From assembly GCA_009731375.1 (NCBI GenBank), contig BJOX01000001.1:1419168-1483167 (forward strand): a stretch of 64,000 nt of DNA. Reading direction: 5' to 3'. The translations under genes were made by a program, and so were the position numbers. The notes under the pieces were generated by a model that was given only the letters and a program-made list of their open reading frames with translations, searched no databases and had not been told where the DNA came from. This document shows positions 22,660-32,600 of this stretch, piece after piece; the stretch's first letter is position 1; each line of letters opens with the position of its first letter. The stretch is from Paulinella micropora. Taxonomy: Eukaryota > Cercozoa > Imbricatea > Euglyphida.

Positions 22660-23345
22660 ACAAACAGAGCTAGGACAGTGAGTGGCCGCATACGTCCCTG
22701 ACTGTGCGGTCGCTTAACGGTCCAGGCGCGTTGTTTCGCCCTTATCTTTCTAGTCCGGCCAGAGGAAACTGTGTCTTGCCCTCCGCCGGGCACTGTCCTA
22801 CAGGCAGAGCGCATCTAGGATCAAGAGTCCAGTGACAGGAAAGACAGTGTCCGCACCCGACTGTGCCGGTGTGGCCGCTGATCGGTCCAGACACTGGGCC
22901 CCTGTCTCTAGAGTGGTGGCTCGCCCGAGGAGTAATCACAGTGTTCGGTTCTCCTGGTCCCTTCCCTCGCCGTACCCCTCCGAACGGCGGTTTCCTGGGA
23001 AGTGACGCGCCTGTCGACACTACCTTGCTAGCACAGTATCCGTGACGTCAGGGATTGCTGGGCCAGGGAAGACGGTGGCTGTAACCCACGTGGAGGGTAC
23101 GGTCGCTGAACGTCTCAGGCACTCTCTCTTTCTTCCTGTCTCTGGTTACAGGCCGGTATTAGGTCTTCGTGTCAGGCTACCTGGTAGGCCCGCCGCATAC
23201 GAGCCCAAACCAGGCCCCGTGAAGTTCCGTGACTTCTGGCACAGCCCCGACTGCCTTGAGTGTTGGTGGTAGCCAGGTCTGACGAACCAGGGAAGGCAGT
23301 GACCGTCACCCCTGTGTGTGGTGTGGCCGCTGACCGTTCCAGGTA
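22660..23345 (+). repeat. Four degenerate modules in the LINE 5' region
   Basis: Modules around 22662-22725, 22825-22895, 23052-23125 and 23272-23343 share the order: (c)aggraaagrcrgtg, then tgtgyggt, then ggccgctgaycggtccagg (or close variants). Spacing is about 160-225 bases. Repeated 5' modules are common in LINE promoters. No start codon context is obvious until the long frame. Confidence 0.6.
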
Positions 23346-25341
23346 CGCTTTTCTGGGTCCTACCATCACACCTGCAGAGACTGGACCCACGTGCCCGTCA
23401 CTCAAGCTGGAATCGATTACGCTTTACCGAGATGCGGTCAAGCCGCCATCGCCAGGCCAGGCGTAGTCAGCGATCTAGGCAGACTGGGGCCCCGAGGCCT
23501 AGAAACCTGGACGTGAAAACCCAGTCCAGCGCTGACACCTCTCAGCCACCTTTCCCAGTATGGCCCATGGGCGCCTTTCTCTCTGCACTCGCAAGTCTGC
23601 TCCAGCCACTACTGGGTTCTTTCGTGAGGACCCCCAACGGCTTCCTGGGGGGACACGTCCTGGCGGAAGCGGGGCGCGCCCTAAACCGATCGGCCGCGAC
23701 TCAACTGGCCCACAAACCTGTTGCGGCGCAAGGGCTGGCTATCCTCTACCGCCACATTATTGATCTGGACCCGCGTTTCCAGCATCCCGTTCTGGAGGAA
23801 CAAGCGGCGCAGTTGGGATCACAGTACCGTATTCAGGTTCCACCGGCGGCACGCATTCAGGCGCGGACTGACGACCTGAAGCATGCCCTACGGCTCATCC
23901 TCCGCGACCTATGTACTAGCCCGGCGGCTTCGCTACACTACAGACCGCCTACCGAGGAGGACTGGCTCCATGCGCCTGCGGCACCGGGGACCCCTGCCCG
24001 TCAACAGCTACAGCTCCGATGGAAACGCGAACATGTTTGTGCCACCTGTCATTGGTACCATGTCTCATCGAACGCCTGCAGCCCACTTCTGGAGGTCACG
24101 GCCCCTCCACAGCCCACGGACGGGAAGTCCCCAGAGCCCACGGGAAACCCCCCCTCCGTTGCGGACTCCCCTTCGATTCGCCTCGAATCCCTCATCGAGG
24201 CTCTACTTCGGCCGGGAGCGCGACAGTTGGGGTACGGGAACCTCTCATGCTACTGCTCCCAGCAACAAGATAGGGTAATCTCCTCCCGGGTATCCCTGGA
24301 CTCTCCGCCCCCTCCTTTCCTTTTCGTCATCATCAACCGTCCAGAGACCCCTCGAGGACCTACGGAACCTCCGCGCATCAACGACACCCCGATCCTGGCC
24401 CCTTTTTCGCTGGAGATGTCTCCTTTTTTCCCTGCCTGCTACATGACGGCGAAGACAGGAAAATACATCCGGACGAGGGGCGTCACTTTCCACCCGGAGG
24501 AGTACAAGGACAGCAAGCTGAGGTATCGGTCTTTTGGATGTCAAGATGCTACATTCCCACGGAGCTTCCTGGATTATGATGGGGAACGCAAGCACCCGAG
24601 ATACACCACTCACCGTCAGAGTCACCTTTGTGTTGGACTGCTCCCGGGAACGATCATACCACTAGGTGGAGCACTAGTAGCCATCCTCTACCAGCGCGCC
24701 GACACCATCGAAGGCAAAGTCCATGACTTCCCAACCATGGAGGTACCGCTCCCAACTCATACTGCGGATCTTTTCTCAGCCCTTAATCGGAACCCCCCAC
24801 CTCCGATTCACACTTACATCCCCCCCTGCCCTTCGTTATACCACACCTGGACGGAGGGACGGGTAATCTCTATCCAACCACCTCTCTTGCCCTCGAAGCG
24901 TGATCACAACCAACGCCGCATTTGCCCGTGGGAAAACCTCTACTTAACCATTTGCAGAGTCGTCCTCTCCTCCAAACCCTCGTCCCCTCCCCGAACCCTG
25001 GTAGCAGCGCCGGACGAACACGACATAATCGGATACCATGGCGGCGGAACGTTCGTAGCACCAGCACCGAGGGGCTCAGCCATCACAGCGGCGTTCCCCC
25101 AATCCCTCTGGGACTGGCTCAGGAGTGTCTTTCGCTGCCGTGTTAACGCCGGACTCATCTACGCCCTCCCACGGGGCACAGGTGAGGACACGAAAATGCA
25201 CTGGGATCTCTCCCAGGACTTCAGCACCAGCCTGCCAAACGAATTTTTTGTGGAGGTCCTTCTGACGGATACACCCCACGACTTCACCGTCTCCCCTCTG
25301 TTCACCCACCTCCAGGGATACCCACCCCCCCCTCCCCCCCC

Positions 25342-25382
<41 letters not shown>

Positions 25383-25483
25383 CCCCCCCCCCCCCCCCCC
25401 CCCGACGGGAGGGACACGGATCTTTCTATGCCACCGTCTCTCGGTACGCCGCCCCGATCTGGCCCAACGAGTTCCCGTCCTAG
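23318..25483 (+). CDS. LINE long frame, part 1 (uncharacterised, faint USP-like pattern)
   Basis: First section of the LINE reading frame. The true start is unclear; candidates are ATGs near 23432 and 23567 (MGAFLSALASLLQ). It has a CATC pair (HVCATCHWYH), then SLIEAL, a CYC pair (GNLSCYCSQQQ), then PPPPFLFVIINRP and APFSLEM. This order faintly resembles the finger and palm of ubiquitin-specific proteases, but no catalytic Cys box is evident. It runs into a poly-C run (25325-25403) and stops at 25483; the next section continues in another frame. Confidence 0.6.
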
Positions 25484-25500
25484 CTTGGGGAGTCCGCTTC

Positions 25501-27783
25501 ATGCACCTCCCCCGGTGGGCGGAATTCTCCCGAGTGGAACAAAGGCTCTTCCGCAATTCCCTGCCTCACCTGAGGGACGCTGTGGAGCCATTTCCTGGCA
25601 CGCCGCCGCGGAACCCTACCCCTGCTCATCCAGACCCCCCCCCTGGGACTATTCCTTTGACCAACAGGGAGTCGTCAAGACGGGGCCTGGTGACCCACCT
25701 TAAACTTTCCAGCCCGAAAAGTTGTTACTTCTTTCATGTGGCCCAATTCGAGGATACCAGCTTCCCCAAGTCGACTGGTCCCCGGGCTCATCGGACCATT
25801 GCCATTCTTCCTTGGCCCTGCGAGCAAACGGAATCTACCATTCGTTCTACGCTTCAGGAGGCAGGCCTGGAATTTGGATGCGCCTGGCTCGAATTACCCG
25901 ATCGCGCTGACGTAGTACCCCACCCTGCGGCCCCCACCCGACTTGATCTCTGCGCCCTCATGTCCCTGCGGGTTCCCGGGACCTATACGCATGGTACTGT
26001 TTGCGGACCACCAAACCGCCGACTCCTCCCACCCTCGATCCTGATCTTTGACCAACGGTTGATCTGCAAACTCCTTCACTGGGAGTGGCCCCTTGCCCCC
26101 GGGAGCCACGAATGGAACAGGGAGACGCTCGATCCCCTCACCGCCGGGGCCAATCTCCGCCTGTTCCGACGTCTTCATGCCAACTGCAGCCACGAGGCCC
26201 CCGTGCCAACTCGCCCCCCTGACCCGACACCGGGCCAGGCTCTACTCCTGCTGGATGCTTACGTCGCCCGCTCGTCCAGCTGGAGCGAGTCCTTCTTCCA
26301 GTTAGAACGTGCCCTCCTTTTGGGTAGTATTCGGGGCGCCCCTGCGGAGCGAAGATCGGTGGAATTCAGCATTTTCTACGATGGATCTGCCATCCCCACC
26401 TCTCCAGGGGATAGTCTACCCGATGTTCGACAGGCCCTCAACGCTTTTGGCACCGTCACCCGGCTGGTGTCTATTCCACGCACCACCCGTTCAGAGACTT
26501 TCCTCCCTGGAGGACCCGACCGTCGACAATGGGCCGCCTCCTACCAGGTGACTTTCCTGTCACATGCCGTGGCAGCCTACAGCGTAAATACCTTCATCCA
26601 TGGGGACAAGTGGACGGCAGGTGGAGAACGCTTCATTCCCTTCTCTCCACCTCCCACCGACGAGGAGGTTATCGCGGCGGAAAGTGCGGAGTGGGAACAG
26701 GCCCAAGAGCGGCTACGTGGTCGTTGCACCCGTGAGGCCATAATCCAACCGCCCACAACTTACCGCGACACCCCCGCCCCGGGGGCCATCGAGGCGCTCC
26801 CGGCCTGGAAGGAGCTACAGGAGAGCAGGCAGAATTTCCGCCAAGAGTTTGCGATCCTCGGCTCCCATCCCTCCAACCACACCTACATCCGGTTTGGTAG
26901 AGGCGGAGTTGGAATGCACAGCTCGGGGCAGCCTATCTCGAAGAATTTTCAGGAGGTCAACTTTATCCCGGAGGGGAAGTCATGGGCTAGCATCCAAAAA
27001 CGGATCCCCAAAGGGTCCAGCTGGGCTGGAATGGCCTACAGAGTGGGACTAACGGCGCTGCTCCCTTTTCAGACAGGCGAGGTGTGGGACTCAGACCCTC
27101 CTTTCCCCAGCCCATGGGGAAAGAAGCAGATTCCTATACTACGCCCAGACCAGCCGTGCGACTGCTCTTCCCTATGGACCCCTCACCCCCACCCAAGGGG
27201 CCGGTGGATTACCCTGCCCCCCTCTCCTGGCTCTTCTCCTGGCTCTTCCCCCCGTCTCCCGGCCCCCGTCGCCCGACCGGAGGCCCCAGGCATCCGGCAG
27301 AAACGAGTCCCCCTACTGGAGCAAATCCGGGCCCCTGAGACTCAGCGCCGCTTCATTTCCGCCTTTCCGCTAGGGTGGGTCATGCTTACTGCTCACGCCC
27401 GAAGATGGAAGCGGCTCCCTGTTGAACTTCCAAAGAGTGGCGCAGAAGGGCGCCATTGGCTACGACCACTGTCAGACGATATGTGCCCCGCTCATGCTGG
27501 TCCCATTTCCATGGATCTGGAGACACGCCGAGATCTTTGGCACAAGGCCCTAAACAGTGTCTTCCCATCGGTGGACATGGCAGGCAGCCCCCCCTCTTCA
27601 CCGAGTCGGTACCGGCGCCGGCACAAACAGAACAAGAAGTCTGCCCTGGCCCCCCCGGAGGCCCTTCCTCTGAACCTTTCCTATGCGCTCACTGCGGAGG
27701 CGATAAAGGGGTGCAGACTCGATCGATTCGTGAGCATGCAGAATGTCTTCTCCTTGACATTAATCGGCCTCTTGGGCTCCTGA
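25501..27783 (+). CDS. LINE long frame, part 2 (RRM-like segment)
   Basis: Continues the LINE frame after the poly-C run; the frame is open before 25501 (LAWGVRFMHLPRW). Around residues 285-365 the pattern VEFSIFYDGS, VRQALNAFGTVTRLVSI, YQVTFLSHAVAAYSV fits an RNA-recognition-motif-like fold, common in LINE ORF1 proteins. Coding sense passes to the next frame near the C7 run at about 27651. Confidence 0.6.
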   Translation: MHLPRWAEFSRVEQRLFRNSLPHLRDAVEPFPGTPPRNPTPAHPDPPPGTIPLTNRESSRRGLVTHLKLSSPKSCYFFHVAQFEDTSFPKSTGPRAHRTIAILPWPCEQTESTIRSTLQEAGLEFGCAWLELPDRADVVPHPAAPTRLDLCALMSLRVPGTYTHGTVCGPPNRRLLPPSILIFDQRLICKLLHWEWPLAPGSHEWNRETLDPLTAGANLRLFRRLHANCSHEAPVPTRPPDPTPGQALLLLDAYVARSSSWSESFFQLERALLLGSIRGAPAERRSVEFSIFYDGSAIPTSPGDSLPDVRQALNAFGTVTRLVSIPRTTRSETFLPGGPDRRQWAASYQVTFLSHAVAAYSVNTFIHGDKWTAGGERFIPFSPPPTDEEVIAAESAEWEQAQERLRGRCTREAIIQPPTTYRDTPAPGAIEALPAWKELQESRQNFRQEFAILGSHPSNHTYIRFGRGGVGMHSSGQPISKNFQEVNFIPEGKSWASIQKRIPKGSSWAGMAYRVGLTALLPFQTGEVWDSDPPFPSPWGKKQIPILRPDQPCDCSSLWTPHPHPRGRWITLPPSPGSSPGSSPRLPAPVARPEAPGIRQKRVPLLEQIRAPETQRRFISAFPLGWVMLTAHARRWKRLPVELPKSGAEGRHWLRPLSDDMCPAHAGPISMDLETRRDLWHKALNSVFPSVDMAGSPPSSPSRYRRRHKQNKKSALAPPEALPLNLSYALTAEAIKGCRLDRFVSMQNVFSLTLIGLLGS

Positions 27784-29393
27784 ATCTTCGTTTCCCCCGG
27801 TCCGCACACCACAATGTCTCTTTCCTCCCTTCGCTCTTCTTTGATCGCCGGTGGTCGCATGATGGAAAGGCGCTCTCCTACTCTCTCCAAAGCGCCATCT
27901 GCATCCAGATGGAAGGGAACGCACGCTCGCGACAGCATTCTCACGCGTTCGTTCTGGACCGGAATAGTTCCGGGGAGTGGGTCAAATGCGATGACTGTTC
28001 CGTTTCCATCCTCCCGAACAAGATGGCATGCAGGATGATTGCTGCTTATGGGGTTCAACTTTTGTTCAAGCGGACAGCTTCATCCCTTCCGGACCCCGTT
28101 GTGGTTCAACATCCTTTCCCTGCAGTCCAACGTCCGATCTTGGGACTCAGTTCCGCCCCGAAGACAAATCGACAGTTCCGACAGCGCCTCCGCAAGATCA
28201 TCAGAAACCTCCGGAAGATGGCAGAAGACAAGAAGGGGGAGCATTCCTCCAATGCAGCTTCCTTCAACTCTCGGGCTTTTTCCCTGCTGGGACAGGGGCT
28301 CTCCATCGAGCGTCGTCTCCTACCCCGGAACCCTGTGCCATCCTCCGCCCCTCTAGGTTTTTCTACGGTCTACCGGGTCTACAAACGAGGCATACGAGAC
28401 CACCTTCCCCAGCCGCCCGCCAAGTGGTTTAGCGAGTTCAAGCAGTCTCATGACGGGCTCAGAGGAGGTGCACAGGCCTCTCTTGCATTTGCGACACTTC
28501 GACATACTTTGGAGCGGTATCATGGCACCAACGTGATGTCGTTATCCACGCACGTTCGCGAGCCACTCCTTGCCTTTCCGCCGCAAAAAGTTGACCCCCC
28601 CTCCGCGCCACGAGTCTCCCAAGGAGCACTTAACCAATGGCTATGTCAGATGTTCCTCTTATCTCCCTCCTTTGGAGCTCAATCCCTCCTTCGAGCCAGG
28701 AAGCCTCTAGCAGAGAGGACCACCAAGGCGTTGGAATCCATCGTCCAGGATGGGAGCCTCATGCTCCTCACCTCATGGCATGCACTTTCCTCCGCCCGGG
28801 TTCTTAGATACGTCCAGCGTCGCCTCCCACGTGTGCTTATTGTTCGGGCACAGGGAATCAAGGGCCGTATCCTGCTCCATCACACATCCCGCTTCAGGTC
28901 TTCGACTACGGAGTGGGATCACGCGCCTCGCTTCATCGGCCCCCTTGGCATCACCCTGCCCGCTGTGCACTACAAACGTCTCAGGGCCATCCTGCGGCTC
29001 ACCTTGCTTTTTATAGATGTCGGGGCCAGGGATGGTCTCCTGGAGCTCTCCACCCCTGATGCACCATATGGCCCTGAAGAATATTTTCGATCCGACTCGG
29101 TTGTTGCCAAGGCCTCCGCGTGGATTGCTGTCGGCGTCCTCCTATGGGGATCCCAAGCGGGCGATCACCCGCTGGATTTCCCCGAGGATAATGTGTTGCC
29201 AGGAACAGGCAGTGATGACGAGGAGGACGCAATTGCTGCACTGTCGCACCTCAGTCGAGAAGAGCGGCTGGTCGAGTCCATCGCGTCTCACCGTTTGGAT
29301 TCCCCCCCCCCCCCAACTCTGGATCCAGGCCCGAATCGACATTGCCCGCGCTCGGCTGGAGCATCACTCCCTGCCGCAAGACATTCCGGTTGA
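27640..29393 (+). CDS. LINE long frame, part 3 (C2H2-like finger)
   Basis: In this frame FLCAHCGGDKGVQTRS, then IREHAEC, gives a C-x2-C...H-x3-C finger of the type found in LINE ORF1 and R2 N-termini. The open frame itself starts at 27456, but upstream of about 27650 it overlaps the coding frame of part 2. Near 29295-29310 another poly-C run moves the sense to the frame containing LEHHSLPQDIPVDSPPSSPP. A further poly-C run near 29490 moves it to the RT frame. Confidence 0.6.
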
Positions 29394-29611
29394 CTCTCCT
29401 CCCTCCTCCCCGCCTGGGAGTTGGGATCCTACCCTGGGCCCACCGCCCCTCCCTTCCGCGGTGGAGGAGATCATAGAGTCGGCTATCCCCCCCCCCCGCG
29501 CTAACAGATTCCCCTCTTCCCCTTCCATCTTCCCTTAGCCTGGTTGGGAGAGAAGCTAGGCCTGAAGTTAATGTCGCTCCGGCGGTCTCGGGGTCCCCCC
29601 CACCGCCATTA

Positions 29612-32600
29612 GTGGAACCCAAGAGGTGGACACAGGCTCAGCAGGACTGTTTCCAGCAGAGTATGGCGGCGAGCATACAGATGGCCCAGCCCCCCCAAGC
29701 CGCGTTGAAGCAGGCCATCCAAGCTGCGGAAGCTGTCGGGCCTCCGAGGGTCGACGCTGCTCCTCCTAGTGCCCCTATCCCAGCCCTGCCGATTGGATAC
29801 CAGGATGCCCAGCCGGCTCCACCACCGCTGAGCAGGCGGAATCCCAGACCTCCTAAGTCCAGACGGAAGATAACCAAGGTACCCCGTATGTTAACCGCAC
29901 TGCAGTCCATCACGCGGGGCCTCCAACGACAAGTCCCGAGGGATCCCGGATCTCATTTAACCAGGCTCTGGCTGAACATTTGCCATACGTTACGAATGGA
30001 AGGGGATCTGGTCGGGCACATCCTGGAAGAACCACGGTCGAGTGACCCGCTAGAGATGTCATTTCTTCTACCGGACGCACTGAAGATCCTTGCCAAGGCC
30101 AGACGCAAGATTAATTCCCGTCTCGAAGATATCAAGCGCGCCAAGAGGGAGGTCAAGAGACCGAATAGGCTCCGACACAACCAAGCCTTCGACCGGAACC
30201 AGCACAAATTTCTCCTCCGGGTCCAGACGGACTCAGCCATGGAGACTCCCCCGCCAGAGACTCTCCAGGAACATTATGCAGACCTCTACCGCACCCGGGT
30301 CTCTGATCAGGCAGACGAGGAGCGCCGACTCCACCAAGTGATGGGGTCCGGGGCGAAACTGTGGATCCCTCCAGAGGACTCCAAATATAATCAGCGGGAG
30401 CTCCTTCTAGGAAGTGACAGGCTTCGGGCGCCGATCCTCAAACCGGGGGATACTATCGACAGGGGACAATTTACTAACCTGGTCTTCCGGGGAAATGCGA
30501 ATCCTGACCCCCTTCCCCTCGTTCCCAGTGAGACGGAAGCTGTCATCCAGACCGATGCTGAGGCTGCTCTACAGGCGGAGGTGGAGCGGATGCGTTCCCT
30601 CTTAAGCGCCCACACGGCACCGTCTCTCCGCCAGTACTCAGTGCAGTTCCCGCCGGAGGATGATAGCGAACGAAGACCGAACCGTAACTCCAGTGAGCTC
30701 AAGAGGTGGGCGACCGCAAACCTTCCTCTCCAAGACGAGTATACTGCTCCGCCCGTTGACTTAGTCCCCCAGCTTTTGGAGTTCCTAGAAGCTGAAGCCT
30801 GGGAGTACCTGGGTATCCACCTTCCTAATGGAGATGACACCCGGGGCCTTATCATCAGACTCCAATCGAATGCTTATGCTCTACGTCTAAGTTCGCTCCC
30901 CGATGAGTTCAAACAGCGGTTTCCTATCTATCGCCTGGCCCCGCGGCTTGACCAGCCGGACGAGCTGTCTCCGGGGTCCCTGTCCCCATATGACGCTATC
31001 CTCGTTCCTGACGGATCCTGTTTTCCCGAACATGGCAACGCTGCGGGCTTCGGGGCGTTCCTGTTCTACAATAATGAGATTATCGCTATCTACGGCAATG
31101 CAGACAACCCAGCCTCTAGTGGAGAACAAGAAGTACTGGCAGTGATGGCAGGTGGCCTCCAATACATTAGAGAGATGAAATGGAGACCCCGGCGAGTTCA
31201 TATCTTCACCGACTACCGGGCCCTAACGGACGCGAATCTGGAGGGGGAGGCCCATGAACTGTTTAAGCAGCGTGCGAAGCCCCCCCTATGGGACGCCATC
31301 TTTCGCTTCCACACTCAGTCGGCTCCGATCTCGTTCCACTGGGTCAAGTCCCACCAAGAGCAGAGCTTCGAGTGGACTTTTCGGCTTAACGAGTGTGCAG
31401 ACCGCCTAGCAAAGTGGGCGGTACTAAGGAGGGTGGGTCGGCTCCAAAAGATTCGAGAGTGGGAAAAGCTGCGGTCGTCCCCACCCCGAGACTCCAATGG
31501 ACGCCCCCACCTCATCGGACCGTTCCAGGAATCTCGTATTCCCGGGGACCGTGTCAAACAATTCGTCACTATCTTCAAATGCCTCCCCCCGCCCCTTACC
31601 CGGGATCAGGCTCTCGAACTGGCTCGTCGACCTTTCTCGCTGGGAGAGCTGGAGCACGCCATCCAGGCAAAAAAGGGTCCTGCCCCAGGAGAAGACGGTA
31701 TCCCTCCTGCCATCTTCAGACTCCTCTCGCAGGATGCGAAGATTCAATTGGGATCCTTTCTCTCCCACTGCTGGAAGGAGAAGCGACTACCAAAGGACTG
31801 GAAGCCGGGGATCCTCAGCCAGATCTGGAAAGGGACGGGGACAGGCGCAAACGTGACTGATTGGCGGGGGATCACTGTATCGAACGCGATCCTTAATCTC
31901 TACGAAAAACTCGTCACGTTCCGGGTCGAGTCTTTCAAGCTCCACACAGGATGTATCCGGAAGACCTCCAAGGCCAACACAACGACTGTGAGCGGGTGTG
32001 ATGAATGGAACATGGTGCTTCGGTTGATGCTGGCCGACTTACGGGCAGCCCCCAAGATTACTGGCAATATAAAGACGCTTATCATCTTCTCCACTGACAT
32101 CCGCAAGGCCTTTGACCGTGCGGAGCTCACGTACATCTGCGAAGCGTATTCCCACGTGGTGGCGCAAGAGCAGGAATTCCCCGAAATGTTCGCTTTCCTC
32201 CGCCACCGTTTCAAAGACTCCCCGCTCAAGCTCAAGACCCCGGACATTTCAGGGAAGACTGTTATTCTGCCGGAAGAAATTCTTCGCTCGCGAGGGATCC
32301 CGCAAGGAGGATCGCTAAGCCCTGGCACGTATGGAGTGCTAGACGAGTACATCACCCGCCTGTGCCCTGCCCAGCAATTTATGCCAGCCGGGTATCGCTT
32401 CTACGACGGAACGGACCGCGACCGATCCCAGAACACCTCCGTCTACCCCTTGAGACCCCCGCTGACCGCTGACCACAAATTTGCTGATGACAACTGGGCA
32501 GCCATTGGAGGGGATGGTCCACCTGAGCAATACTTTCCCGAGGCACAAAAAGGTTTCTCCCTCCTCTACACGCAACTACGGGCTGCACGCCAGATATGTG

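Noticed and set aside
25302-25556. Gly-rich minus-strand frames over the poly-C run
   Set aside because: They are translated poly-G on the strand opposite to the LINE frame.
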